From the NCBI RefSeq assembly GCF_014650815.1, contig NZ_BMVR01000001.1, forward strand, positions 186,001 to 250,000: a stretch of DNA of 64,000 nt, written 5' to 3'. Source of the DNA: Streptomyces flavofungini (lineage in GTDB: Bacteria; Actinomycetota; Actinomycetes; Streptomycetales; Streptomycetaceae). Under the pieces are notes generated by a model. The model was given only the letters and a program-made list of their open reading frames with translations, did not search any database and was not told the origin of the DNA. Position numbers and translations under genes: made by a program. Within the stretch, counting starts at the first letter, position 1, and each line of letters starts with the position of its first letter. Below, in pieces: positions 1 to 8,429 of this stretch.

Positions 1-1447
1 GGGCCCGGGCGAGGGCGACCCGCCCGGCCTGTCCGCCCGACAGCTGCGCGGGCTTGCGGTGCGCGAGGTGCCCGACGCCGAGCCGGTCGAGCCAGGCCCG
101 CGCGGCCCGCCGGGCGGCCGCACGGGGTACGCCCTGGGCCCGCAGCCCGTACGCGGTGTTGCCGAGGGCACTCAAGTGCGGGAAGAGCGCCCCGTCCTGG
201 GGCACCCAGGCGACCCCGCGCCGGTGCGGCGCGAGGGAGGTGACGTCGGTGTCGCCGAGGCGCAGGTCGGCGTGCGCGCGGGGCGTGAGGCCGAGGAGGG
301 CGCGCAGGAGGGTGGTCTTGCCCGCGCCGTTGGGCCCGACGACGGCGATGGTGGTGCCGGGTTCGGCGTCGAGGCCGAGCCGGGTGAAGCCGGTGACGTC
401 CGCGTGCAGCGCCCAACTCCCGCCGGACTCCGCCGGCTTGGCCAGGGGGTCGGCACCGGGCTCCGGCACGTCGTCGGTCAATGACCCGTGCACGGCGTGG
501 GGCTCCCGTACGCCGTCGGCCCCCGCCCCCCGTACCGCACCCGGATCCGGTACGTCTTCGGTGCCCGGATCCCCCGCGTCTCCCCCGGACGTGTCCGGCA
601 CCCTCCGCCTCCCGCCGTCCCCCGACGGCCCCCCGCCTCCAGTCCACCGCCCCCGCAACGCCACCAGCACCGCCATCGCGATGGCAAGGAGCAGCAAGGA
701 CACCGACGTCGCCGCCTCCGGCGAATCCTGGAGGAGCAGGTACACCTGGAGCGGCAGCGTCTGCGTCGTCCCGGGCAGGTTCCCCGCGAACGTGATCGTC
801 GCGCCGAACTCGCCGAGCGCCCGCGCCCAGGTGAGCGCCGCCCCGGCGGCCAGCCCGGGCGCGACCATGGGGAGGGTGACGGTGCGGAACACCCGGGCGG
901 GGGACGCGCCGAGGGACGCCGCCGTCTCCTCGTAGCTGGGCCGCAGCCCGGCGATCGCGCCTTCCAGGCTGATGACGAGGAACGGCATGGAGACGAAGGT
1001 CGCCGCGACGACGGCACCGTAGGTGTGGAAGGGCAGGACGACGCCGAAGGTGTCCTCCAGCCAGGGCCCGAGGAGCCCGCGCCGCCCGAAGCCGAGCAGC
1101 AGCGCGACCCCGCCGACGGTCGGCGGCAGGACCATCGGCAGCAGCACGAGCGACCGGACGAGCGCCTTGCCGGGGAAGGGGACCCGCGCGAGCAGCCAGG
1201 CGAGGGGCACCCCGAGCAGCAGCGAGAAGCCCAGCGCCCAGAAGGACACGAGGAGCGACAGCTTGAGCGCCTCGGTCACTCCTGGGCTGGTCAGGTGGTC
1301 GCCGAGCTGCCCCCACTCCGTACGCGCCAGGACCCCGACGAGGGGCATCAGCAGGAACGCGACGCCGAGCAGCGCCGGTACGGCGAGCACGAACGGCGCG
1401 CGCACGCGGCCCCCGCCCGGCCGCGGTCGGCTGCGGAAGCGCTTCAT
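1..1447 (-). CDS. modBC: Fused molybdate ABC transporter permease-ATPase (ModB-ModC), 3' end cut by the window
   Basis: One reading frame runs from the ATG at 1447 to the left edge (about 482 codons). It encodes first a ModB-like inner-membrane permease of roughly 220 residues with several hydrophobic segments. A Pro/Gly/Asp-rich linker follows (about residues 235-330), then a ModC-like ATPase with Walker A GPNGAGKTT near residue 370 and the LSGGQ signature close to the window edge. I followed the frame across the junction near base 484 and saw no stop, so permease and ATPase are one polypeptide. ModA lies just upstream on the same strand (69-bp gap), which fits a modA-modBC transcript. Its job would be ATP-driven molybdate import for the molybdenum cofactor that nasA (42.4 kb) needs. 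Fused ModBC proteins are known in actinobacteria; the C-terminus is not visible. Confidence 0.9.
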   Translation of the reverse strand, partial: MKRFRSRPRPGGGRVRAPFVLAVPALLGVAFLLMPLVGVLARTEWGQLGDHLTSPGVTEALKLSLLVSFWALGFSLLLGVPLAWLLARVPFPGKALVRSLVLLPMVLPPTVGGVALLLGFGRRGLLGPWLEDTFGVVLPFHTYGAVVAATFVSMPFLVISLEGAIAGLRPSYEETAASLGASPARVFRTVTLPMVAPGLAAGAALTWARALGEFGATITFAGNLPGTTQTLPLQVYLLLQDSPEAATSVSLLLLAIAMAVLVALRGRWTGGGGPSGDGGRRRVPDTSGGDAGDPGTEDVPDPGAVRGAGADGVREPHAVHGSLTDDVPEPGADPLAKPAESGGSWALHADVTGFTRLGLDAEPGTTIAVVGPNGAGKTTLLRALLGLTPRAHADLRLGDTDVTSLAPHRRGVAWVPQDGALFPHLSALGNTAYGLRAQGVPRAAARRAARAWLDRLGVGHLAHRKPAQLSGGQAGRVALARA

Positions 1448-1516
1448 CGGTGGGTCCTGACGTACGGGGTGGGTCAAGGGGGCACAGAGGGGAGCAGGCG
1501 GGGCGCCCGGCCGAGG

Positions 1517-2365
1517 TTACGGCTTCTGGAAGCCCGCCTTCTGGAGGATCTTCTGCGCCTCGGGCGTGCTGAGCCACTTCACGAACGCGTCCGCGGCCTC
1601 CTGGTGGCCGGATTCCTTGAGGGTGGCGGCCGGGTAGGACGCCACGGCGTTCTGCGCGTCGGGGATGGTGACGGCGTCGACCTTGTCGGGGGCGGTCGCG
1701 GCGTCCGTCTTGTAGACGATGCCCGCATCGGCCTCGCCGAGTTCGACCTTGCTGAGCACGCCGCGCACGCTCGTCTCCTGGGAGACGGGCTTGACCTTGA
1801 GCTGCTGCGCGTCGAGCACCTGCTGGCTGTAGCGGCCCACGGGCACCTCGGGGGCGGCGAGCACGACCTTGAGGCCGCTGTCGGTGAGGTCCTTGAGGCT
1901 CTTGATCTTCTTGGGGTTGCCGTCGCGGGTGGCGATGACGAGGCGGTTCTTGGCGATGACGGTCGAGGAGCCGACGTCGGACTTCAGGCCGTCCATGGTC
2001 AAGGTGTCGGCGGTGACCAGCGCGTCGGCGGGCGAACCCTGCTTGACCTGCGCGGCCAGTTCCTGCGACCCGGCGAAGGAGAAAGTGAGCTCGGTGCCCG
2101 GGTTCTTCTTCTCGTACGTGGTCTCGACGGTCTTGAACACGTCGGTGAGCGACGCGGCGGCGAGCACGGTCAGGTCGGCCTTGGGCGCGGCACCGGCCGT
2201 GCCGCCCTTGTCGCCCTTGTCCTTCTTGCTGTCGCCGTCGTCGTTGCCGCAGGCGGCGAGCGGGAGGAGCAGCGCGGCGGCGGCCACCGCGGCGGCGGCG
2301 CGGCGCCCGGCCCGCGGGGAGCGCAGGGCGCGGGAGACGGTCGCGGCAGGGGAAACGGGGGACAT
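1517..2365 (-). CDS. modA: Molybdate-binding lipoprotein ModA
   Basis: This 282-residue protein begins with a basic N-region and an Ala/Leu core ending in the lipobox LAAC (lipidated Cys39), so it should be a membrane-anchored extracytoplasmic binding protein. The segment after a Lys/Asp-rich linker has the ModA look: [11 protein letters not shown] at the start of the mature domain, then [13 protein letters not shown], the usual oxyanion-binding region. Length is normal for the family. It sits directly upstream of the fused modBC gene on the same strand and downstream of a TOBE regulator. Tungstate binding is equally possible from sequence alone. Confidence 0.93.
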   Translation of the reverse strand: MSPVSPAATVSRALRSPRAGRRAAAAVAAAALLLPLAACGNDDGDSKKDKGDKGGTAGAAPKADLTVLAAASLTDVFKTVETTYEKKNPGTELTFSFAGSQELAAQVKQGSPADALVTADTLTMDGLKSDVGSSTVIAKNRLVIATRDGNPKKIKSLKDLTDSGLKVVLAAPEVPVGRYSQQVLDAQQLKVKPVSQETSVRGVLSKVELGEADAGIVYKTDAATAPDKVDAVTIPDAQNAVASYPAATLKESGHQEAADAFVKWLSTPEAQKILQKAGFQKP

Positions 2366-2396
2366 GAGCGGGACTCCTAGGAAGGCGTTCGCGGGT

Positions 2397-2798
2397 TCAG
2401 ACGCGGTCGATGTGCACGCTGGTGGACTTCACGCGGGCGGTGGCCTCCACGCCGACCTCCAGGCCCAGTTCCTCCACCGCCTCGCGGGTGAGCAGCGAGA
2501 CCAGGCGGTGCGGGCCCGCCTGGATCTCGACCTGCGCGGCCACGTCGCCGAGCTTCACGGCGGTGACGATGCCGGGGAAGGCGTTGCGCGCGGACGTGTA
2601 CGTGTCCTCGTCCTCGGTGGTGCCGGGGCCGTTCTGGGCCAGCTCCACGGAGAACGCCGCCAGGTCGCGCCCGTCGATGACGCGTCGCCCGGCGTCGTCA
2701 CGCCGGGTGACGACCCGGCCGGCGTCGGCCCAGCGGCGCGCGGTGTCGGGGCTGACGCCGAGGAGCCGGGCGGCCTGACCGATGGTGTAGGACTGCAT
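2397..2798 (-). CDS. HTH plus TOBE-domain molybdate-responsive regulator
   Basis: A 133-residue protein with two parts. The N-terminus ([20 protein letters not shown]) is a MerR/excisionase-type helix-turn-helix. Residues about 65-133 form one TOBE/Mop-like oxyanion-binding domain ([24 protein letters not shown] pattern, ending in the [10 protein letters not shown] strand). The family binds molybdate in the TOBE domain and DNA through the HTH; control of the adjacent modA-modBC genes is my inference. The chosen start, Met-Gln-Ser-Tyr at 2798, matches the usual beginning of such proteins; an in-frame ATG three codons upstream (2807) is the alternative. It lacks the longer winged-helix domain of E. 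coli ModE. It ends 31 bases before the modA start. Confidence 0.8.
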   Translation of the reverse strand: MQSYTIGQAARLLGVSPDTARRWADAGRVVTRRDDAGRRVIDGRDLAAFSVELAQNGPGTTEDEDTYTSARNAFPGIVTAVKLGDVAAQVEIQAGPHRLVSLLTREAVEELGLEVGVEATARVKSTSVHIDRV

Positions 2799-2953
2799 GT
2801 GCAGCACGATAAGCCCGTTTGCCTGGCAGTTGTAAAAGTTCGGGCGAAGCTACATCGCAGATGCGAGGTGGTGTTCCACCGGCTGGACGAAGCCCCAAGG
2901 CGGCCGCCGCACCGGCGCCGGGGTGCCGTGGCCGCCCGGCCGCCCGTGGTCCG

Positions 2954-3751
2954 CTAGCGCGCCTCCGTGCTCCTTACGGTCAGGATCCGCACCGTCCGCT
3001 CCCCCGCGTGCCCGTCCCGCCCGTGCCAGCAGCGGTAGTTGTCGAGTACGAGGATGTCGCCCGCGTCGAGCCGGAAGCGCGGCAGGCCGTCCTCCAGGCC
3101 GTGCACGGCCCGGGTGAAGCGGTCCAGCATGGCGGTCACGTGCTCGGCGTCCGGGTCGCGGTGCAGCGGCGCCGCGCCGTCCGTGCGCCGCACGACGCGG
3201 CGCCCGGTGCGCGTCCACTCCACGTGCCGCCCCACGCGCGGCGTCGCGGGCAGTCCGCGCAGGCCCGCCCACGCCCCGTACAGGTCCACGTCGTATCCCG
3301 TCAGGAAGTCCCTCAGCTCGGGGTCCGCCGTCGCGAGACCGTCCACGAACCGGCCCGCGTCCAGCGCGAACGAATGCCCGCCGGACGGGGCCGGGCGCAC
3401 GCACCGCACGAAGACGTGGTCCTCGTCCGGGTGGCGGCGCCTGCTGGGTACGCCGCCGACGTCCACCCGCACGTCGAAGCTGTCGGCGTGCAGGTGGACG
3501 GGGCCGCCGTCCCGGGAGGTGCGCAGCCGCTGCGGGTACAGCTCGCGGAGCCGGGCGCCGAGGACCTGCGCGGCGGCGAGGGTGAGGGGGTCGGCGCCGC
3601 CGGTGCCGTACGCGGACAGCACGACGGCGCCGTGCTCGGCGAGCAGCGCGGGCGCCTCGTCGACGCGGCCGGGCGGGACGCGGGGCGGTTCGATGCCGTG
3701 GCCGGGTGCGGTGGCCGGCCGGTGCTCGGCGGCCGACAGGTGATCACTCAT
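2954..3751 (-). CDS. TauD/TfdA-type Fe(II)/2-oxoglutarate-dependent oxygenase
   Basis: A 265-residue protein with the facial-triad signature of TauD-like oxygenases: an HxD motif (HLHAD, His88/Asp90 from the chosen start) and a distal His in NYRCWHGRDGH near the C-terminus, followed by an Arg-rich strand (RTVRIL) that normally binds 2-oxoglutarate. The start is the ATG at 3751, which overlaps the last 8 bases of the upstream exporter gene, so the two are translationally coupled; an in-frame upstream ATG at 3784 would lie deep inside the exporter. It probably hydroxylates or desaturates an amino-acid-like small molecule. Its pairing with an exporter, divergent from a chelate importer and amino-acid enzymes, suggests tailoring of a secreted chelator. 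The substrate is unknown. Confidence 0.8.
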   Translation of the reverse strand: MSDHLSAAEHRPATAPGHGIEPPRVPPGRVDEAPALLAEHGAVVLSAYGTGGADPLTLAAAQVLGARLRELYPQRLRTSRDGGPVHLHADSFDVRVDVGGVPSRRRHPDEDHVFVRCVRPAPSGGHSFALDAGRFVDGLATADPELRDFLTGYDVDLYGAWAGLRGLPATPRVGRHVEWTRTGRRVVRRTDGAAPLHRDPDAEHVTAMLDRFTRAVHGLEDGLPRFRLDAGDILVLDNYRCWHGRDGHAGERTVRILTVRSTEAR

Positions 3752-5099
3752 CTCGTACGCCTTGCCGCGCGAACCCGCGCGCACTCGGCACCAGCGCCGC
3801 CGCCGCGGGCGCCGCGAAGCACAGCGCCGCGCACACCGCGAGCACGGGCCGGGGCCCGAAGTGCTCGATGGCCGGGGCGATCAGGGCGAGCCCGGCGGGC
3901 GCGAGGCCGTAGGACAGCATGAAGTCGAGGGACGAGACGCGGGCCAGCTTGTCCGGGGCCACCTCGCGCTGTGTCGCGGTGAACCAGGGCACGTTGAACA
4001 GCTCGATGCCGATCCCGGCGACCGCGTACGCGGCCACGACGACCGCCCAGTGCACGGGAAGCAGCAGGCTCAGCGGCGCGAAGCCGTACAGGCCGAGGCC
4101 CGCGAGCGCGGCCCAGCCCTGCGCGCGGGGGCGCCAGCGGGCGACGACGACGGCACCGCCGAGCGCGCCCAGGGTGTACGCGGTCATGGCGGCCGCGAGG
4201 ACGAAGCCGGTGTCGTACGTGTCGCGGCTGACCAGCGGGAGCGCGACGCCGGTCGCCGAGTAGCCGGTGGAGATGACGACGGTCAGCGCGCCGAGCCCGG
4301 CGAGGAACCAGGGGTGGCGCCGCGCCTCGCGCAGGCCCTCGGCGAACTCCGCGAAGAACGACGGCCGTCGGCGTACGCCCTCGGCGTCCACGCCGTCGAC
4401 ACCGCCCGCGCCGTCCGCGCCGTCGGCCTCCGCCGCCCCCTGCCGTCCCGCGCCCGGCCCCGGCACCAGCGCCGCCACCAGCCACAGCACCCCGATCCCG
4501 AGGAGCAGCGTCCAGGTGTCGAGGGCGACCGCGAGCAACGCCGTCAGGGACGGCCCGGCGAGCGTGGTGGCCCGTACCGACAAGGTCATCGCCGCGTTCG
4601 CCGCCTGGCGGCGGTCCTCGTCGACGACTTCGGCGGTGAGCGCCTGGAAGGCGGGGCGGCAGGCACCCTGACCCGCGCCCGCGACCACGGCGGCGGCGAT
4701 CATCAGTGGCAGCGACCGCCCGAGGCCCAGGGCGAGGAGCGGGGTCGCGGCCGCGGCGGCGAGGCCCGCCCAGAGGACGACGCCGCGCCGCGAGTACCGG
4801 TCGGCGAGGACACCGCCGACGGCGACGGCGACGAGGAAGCCCGCGGTACGGGCGGCGAGCAGCAGGCCGAGGGTCGCCGCGCCGATGGTGCGGTCGAGGA
4901 CGGCGAGCCCGAGGACGAAGGGCAGCGCCCAGGTCGCGAGCCCGGACGCGGTGGTCGCGCCCCAGAGCCGCAGAAAGCCCAGATCCCGCAGCACCCCCGG
5001 CCCTCGGCCCGCCCCGTCGACCGCATCGGCCCCGTCGGCTCCCTCGCCCCCCTCGGCCTTCCCCACCCCGTCGCCCGTCCGTATCGGCGTAGTCGTCAC
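3744..5099 (-). CDS. MFS exporter, putative metallophore efflux
   Basis: A 451-residue major-facilitator protein with about 12 hydrophobic segments and a central cytoplasmic Gly/Ala/Asp-rich loop (about residues 220-260). It resembles the enterobactin-exporter-like MFS group of actinobacteria. The start is the GTG at 5099 (Val-Thr-Thr-Thr-Pro), preceded by GGAG; the frame stays open upstream to 5255, but that stretch lacks membrane character. It is the first gene of the leftward arm and overlaps the dioxygenase start by 8 bases. Divergence from a FecB-type importer operon across a metal-regulator-like dyad suggests export of a chelator whose metal complex the opposite operon re-imports. Substrate assignment is inference; the transporter class is clear. 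Confidence 0.85.
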   Translation of the reverse strand: MTTTPIRTGDGVGKAEGGEGADGADAVDGAGRGPGVLRDLGFLRLWGATTASGLATWALPFVLGLAVLDRTIGAATLGLLLAARTAGFLVAVAVGGVLADRYSRRGVVLWAGLAAAAATPLLALGLGRSLPLMIAAAVVAGAGQGACRPAFQALTAEVVDEDRRQAANAAMTLSVRATTLAGPSLTALLAVALDTWTLLLGIGVLWLVAALVPGPGAGRQGAAEADGADGAGGVDGVDAEGVRRRPSFFAEFAEGLREARRHPWFLAGLGALTVVISTGYSATGVALPLVSRDTYDTGFVLAAAMTAYTLGALGGAVVVARWRPRAQGWAALAGLGLYGFAPLSLLLPVHWAVVVAAYAVAGIGIELFNVPWFTATQREVAPDKLARVSSLDFMLSYGLAPAGLALIAPAIEHFGPRPVLAVCAALCFAAPAAAALVPSARGFARQGVRDE

Positions 5100-5268
5100 G
5101 TCACGTACTCCTCTCTCCGGCCGTCCGCACGGACCTCTCCCGGCCCCCGGACGGATCTCGAAATCGTTATGCGGCCCCGTCCCGGCACCCAACTGACCTG
5201 CGAAGAGCGGTAGTTGACGATGCCCCGTGAGCCGCCGCCGAGCGGCGGAGCCCACCCCGGGACCCTTT

Positions 5269-5287
5269 AATGAAAATGATTGCCATT
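5269..5287. promoter_or_regulatory. Zur/Fur-family operator-like dyad
   Basis: The 19 bases AATGAAAATGATTGCCATT form an imperfect inverted repeat (AATG...CATT arms). Bases 5271-5285 differ at two positions from the Streptomyces Zur-box consensus as I remember it (TGAAAATGATTTTCA). It lies 41 bases upstream of the importer ATG, in the 228-bp divergent spacer, and is strikingly AT-rich for this DNA. A weaker half-match (GAAATCGTTAT) lies near 5159-5169, nearer the MFS start. The Streptomyces DmdR iron box looks different, so zinc is my first guess and iron second. Confidence 0.6.
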
Positions 5288-5327
5288 ACAGTACCCTTAT
5301 CGCGTCCCACCCGAGACCGGAGGTCCC

Positions 5328-6356
5328 ATGCGTCACCGCCACCCCGCCCGCTTCGGCATAGCCGCCCTCGCCCTCGCCCTCACGGCCGTCGGCTGTTCGT
5401 CCTCCGACGGCGGCGGCTCCGCGTCGGACGACAAGGCGGGCGGCCGGGAGACGACCGTCACGAGCTGCGGCCGGAAGCTGAGCTTCGACGTGCCGCCCGA
5501 GCGCGCCGTGGCCCTCGACCAGTCCTCGACGGAGGTGCTGCTCGAACTCGGCCTCCAGAACCGCATGGCCGGTACGTCCAACCTGAAGACGAAGATCGCG
5601 CCCGAGTACAAGAAGGCGTACGACAAGGTCGACGTGCTCAGCCCGAAGATCCTCACGAGCGAGCAACTGCGCGCCGCGACACCGGACTTCACCCTCGGCG
5701 GCTTCACCGACTACTTCACCAAGGACCGCGTCGGCACCCGCGAGGAGCTGGCCGGCCTCGGCCTGCCGTCGTTCGTGAGCGCGGTGGACTGCCCGAAGCA
5801 GAACGCCGCCGAGGGCACGAAGTCACCGTTCGAGCTGCTCTTCCAGGACTACCGGGACCTCGGCCGGATCTTCGGCGTCGAGCAGCGGGCCGCGAAGCTG
5901 GTCAAGGACCAGCGGGCCACGCTCGCCGAGGCGGCGAAGACCGCGGACCGGGTCAAGGGCAAGCCCACCGTCGTGTGGCTGTACTCCGTGTACGGCGACA
6001 CCCCGTACGTCGCGGGCAAGAGCGCGATCCCCAGCGAGATGAGCCGGACCGTCGGCGCGAAGAACGCCTTCGACGACATCGACGAGGACTGGCCGACCGT
6101 CACCTGGGAGCAGATCGCCGAGCGCGACCCGGACTTCATCGTGATCGGCGACCTGTCCGAACGCGGCAAGCCCGGCGACAGCGCGGCCGACAAGCTGAAG
6201 GCGATCCGGGCGAACCCGGTGATGTCGAAGCTCGACGCCGTCGGGAAGAAGCGGTTCATCGAGATCCCCGGCACCGAGATGGACCCGTCGGTCCGCACGG
6301 TCGGCGCGCTGCCGCGCCTCGCGGCCGGGATGAAGGACCTCGGGTATGTCCGCTAG
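5328..6356 (+). CDS. FecB-type metal-chelate-binding lipoprotein
   Basis: A 342-residue substrate-binding protein of the FecB/BtuF/FhuD class. The signal peptide ends in the lipobox AVGC (Cys23). The mature domain has the two-lobe pattern joined by a long helix (residues about 180-205, EQRAAKLVKDQRATLAEA), with RAVALDQSSTEVLLELG in lobe 1 and ITWEQIAERDPDFIVIGD-like text in lobe 2. The start is the ATG at 5328, with GGAGG 5 bases upstream; an in-frame ATG at 5280 lies inside the operator and is rejected. This class binds siderophores, haem or cobalamin rather than free metal, which supports chelate uptake. It overlaps the permease start by 11 bases and is the first gene of the coupled operon ending at 12177. 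Confidence 0.88.
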   Translation: MRHRHPARFGIAALALALTAVGCSSSDGGGSASDDKAGGRETTVTSCGRKLSFDVPPERAVALDQSSTEVLLELGLQNRMAGTSNLKTKIAPEYKKAYDKVDVLSPKILTSEQLRAATPDFTLGGFTDYFTKDRVGTREELAGLGLPSFVSAVDCPKQNAAEGTKSPFELLFQDYRDLGRIFGVEQRAAKLVKDQRATLAEAAKTADRVKGKPTVVWLYSVYGDTPYVAGKSAIPSEMSRTVGAKNAFDDIDEDWPTVTWEQIAERDPDFIVIGDLSERGKPGDSAADKLKAIRANPVMSKLDAVGKKRFIEIPGTEMDPSVRTVGALPRLAAGMKDLGYVR

Positions 6357-7581
6357 CGCGGAGGCCCGTGCGCCGGTGGCCGCCGGGCCGGAACCAGGCG
6401 TCGGGGGCCCGGGGGGCGCGGGGGGTGTCGCGGACCTGCTGCACCCCTCGGCCCGCGGGATCCCGGAGTCCACGGCGACCGCCACGCCTGCGGCAAGCAC
6501 GGCGACCGCGGGGGCGCCCACCCTGGACTCCGCCCCCGCACCAGCTCCAACAGCTCGCCGCTCCCGCCTGTCCGCCCCCTCGACGGCGACCCTCTACCTC
6601 CTCACCGGCCTCGCCCTGGTCCTCTCCCTCGTCGTGTCCGTCCGCATCGGCACCACCGACGTCTCGTACGCCGACGTGGTGCGCACGGCCGGGTTCCATC
6701 TGGGCCTGGACGTCGAGCCGTTGCCGCGTCTGGTGGACTCGCTGATCTGGGAGCTGCGGGTGCCGCGGGTGGTGATGGCGGCGCTCGTCGGGGCCTCGCT
6801 CGCGGTGTGCGGTGCGGCGCTGCAGGCGATCACGCGCAACGCGCTCGCCGACCCGTATCTGCTCGGCATCTCCTCGGGGGCGTCGACGGGCGCGGTCGCG
6901 GTCGTCGTGCTCGGTGTCGGGTCCGCCTCGCTCGGGGTGACCGGCGGCGCGTTCGTGGGCGCGCTGGTCTCGTTCGGGCTGCTGATGCTGCTGCTCAGGA
7001 AGGGCGGCCTGGACTCGGTGCGGGTGGTCCTGACCGGCGTGGTCGTGTCACAGCTCTTCACGGCGCTGACGTCGCTCGTCCTGATGGCGTCCGGCGACTC
7101 CGAGGCGATCCGGGCGATCACGCAGTGGCTGCTCGGCTCGATGGCCCCGGCACGCTGGGACACGACGGCGGTGACGGCCGCGGTGACGGCGGTGGGCCTG
7201 CTCGTGCTGTGGCTCAACTCGACGGCCCTGGACGGGTTCTCGTTCGGTACGGACACGGCGTCGTCGCTCGGTGTGGACGTCCGTACGACGCGCTGGGTGC
7301 TGCTCGTCGTGACGTCGCTGATGACGGCGGTGGCGGTGGCGTCGGTGGGCGCCATCGGGTTCGTCGGCCTGATCGTGCCGCACGGCGTGCGGTTCCTCGT
7401 CGGGCCGCTGCACCGGACGCTCCTTCCGCTGTCGGCGCTGGTGGGCGCGGTGTTCCTGGTGTGGACGGACGCGCTCGCACGGGTCGCGTTCGCGCCGCAG
7501 GAGGTGCCCGTCGGGGTGTTCACGGCGCTGCTCGGCGTGCCGCTGTTCCTGCTGGTGCTGCGGAAGCGGGGGGAGCTGTGA
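6346..7581 (+). CDS. FecCD-family chelate importer permease
   Basis: This 411-residue protein has an unusual Ala/Pro/Gly-rich cytoplasmic extension of about 70 residues, then a FecCD/BtuC core with eight to ten hydrophobic segments. Recognisable family text includes LRVPRVVMAALVGASLAVCG, NALADPYLLGISSGAS and GFVGLIVPHGVRFLVGP, the last being the ATPase-coupling loop. The ATG at 6346 lies inside the binding-protein gene (11-base overlap), and the stop overlaps the ATPase start as GTGA. It should form the membrane channel, as a homodimer, since only one permease gene is present. The long N-terminal extension is a local feature without a function I can name. Confidence 0.9.
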   Translation: MSASAEARAPVAAGPEPGVGGPGGAGGVADLLHPSARGIPESTATATPAASTATAGAPTLDSAPAPAPTARRSRLSAPSTATLYLLTGLALVLSLVVSVRIGTTDVSYADVVRTAGFHLGLDVEPLPRLVDSLIWELRVPRVVMAALVGASLAVCGAALQAITRNALADPYLLGISSGASTGAVAVVVLGVGSASLGVTGGAFVGALVSFGLLMLLLRKGGLDSVRVVLTGVVVSQLFTALTSLVLMASGDSEAIRAITQWLLGSMAPARWDTTAVTAAVTAVGLLVLWLNSTALDGFSFGTDTASSLGVDVRTTRWVLLVVTSLMTAVAVASVGAIGFVGLIVPHGVRFLVGPLHRTLLPLSALVGAVFLVWTDALARVAFAPQEVPVGVFTALLGVPLFLLVLRKRGEL

Positions 7582-8429
7582 GGATCACCGCCGAAGGCCT
7601 CGCCTGGTCCGTGGCGGGCAAGCGCATCCTGACCGACGTCGGCCTGGACGTCGCGCCGGGCGAGACCGTCGGCCTGATCGGCCCCAACGGCTCCGGCAAG
7701 TCCACCCTGCTGCGCTGTCTCGCGGGGCTGCGCACACCGACGTCCGGCTCGGTCTCGTACGACAAGGAGCCGATCCGGTCGTGGAGCGCGCGCCGGATCG
7801 CCCGGCACGTCGCGTTCGTGGAGCAGGCCGCCGACACCGACAGCGATCTGCGGGTCGCCGACGTGGTGGGCCTCGGCCGGACGCCCTTCGGCGACCGGTG
7901 GCGCGGCTTCGGCGCGCGGGACCGGGCCGTCGTGGCCGCGGCCCTCGCCCGCCTCGGCCTGACCGGCCTGCGCGAACGCCCCTGGAAGGCCCTGTCGGGC
8001 GGCGAGCGCCAACGCGCCCACATCGCCCGCGCCCTGGCCCAGCAGCCGTACGCGATCCTGCTCGACGAGCCGACCAACCACCTCGACGTGAAGCACCAGT
8101 TGGAACTGCTCGGCCTGCTCGCGGCCACCGACCAGACGGTCCTGGTCGCGCTGCACGACCTGTCGCTCGCCGCCCGCTACTGCGACCGCCTGCTCCTGCT
8201 GCACGACGGCCGCCTGGTCGCCGACGGCCCACCGGCGGACGTCCTGACGCCCGGGCTCCTCGCCGAGGTGTTCGAGGTGGACGCGGTGACGGGGCCGGAC
8301 GCGCTCGGGCACTTCGCGGTCACCTACCGGGGCCCTGTCGCCGCGCCCCCGGCCGGCCCGCTCCCCTCCCCGTCCACCGACACCCCCTCCCCCGAACCCG
8401 CCGACTCCCCCACTCCCAAGGAGATCTGA
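7578..8429 (+). CDS. FecE/BtuD-family ATPase of the chelate importer
   Basis: This 283-residue ABC ATPase has Walker A GPNGSGKST at residues 35-43, the LSGGE signature near residue 137, Walker B ILLDEPTNHLD near 160 and the switch histidine in VALHDLS. All nucleotide-binding residues look intact. The GTG start at 7578 overlaps the permease stop (GTGA). The C-terminal 30 residues are a Pro/Ser/Thr-rich tail (SPSTDTPSPEP) not needed for the fold. Its stop overlaps the methyltransferase ATG by one base (TGATG). With the two preceding genes it completes a type II importer for an organometallic or chelate substrate. Confidence 0.92.
   Translation: MRITAEGLAWSVAGKRILTDVGLDVAPGETVGLIGPNGSGKSTLLRCLAGLRTPTSGSVSYDKEPIRSWSARRIARHVAFVEQAADTDSDLRVADVVGLGRTPFGDRWRGFGARDRAVVAAALARLGLTGLRERPWKALSGGERQRAHIARALAQQPYAILLDEPTNHLDVKHQLELLGLLAATDQTVLVALHDLSLAARYCDRLLLLHDGRLVADGPPADVLTPGLLAEVFEVDAVTGPDALGHFAVTYRGPVAAPPAGPLPSPSTDTPSPEPADSPTPKEI

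Noticed and set aside
488..2380. A 630-codon rightward open frame over the molybdate genes
   Set aside because: It is the complement of the ModBC and ModA frames, rich in Arg/Gly/Glu with no domain; the leftward frames carry clear motifs.
5269..5287. A DmdR1-type iron box
   Set aside because: The TTAGGTTAGGCTAACCTAA-type pattern expected for DmdR1 is not present; the dyad is closer to Zur or classical Fur sites.
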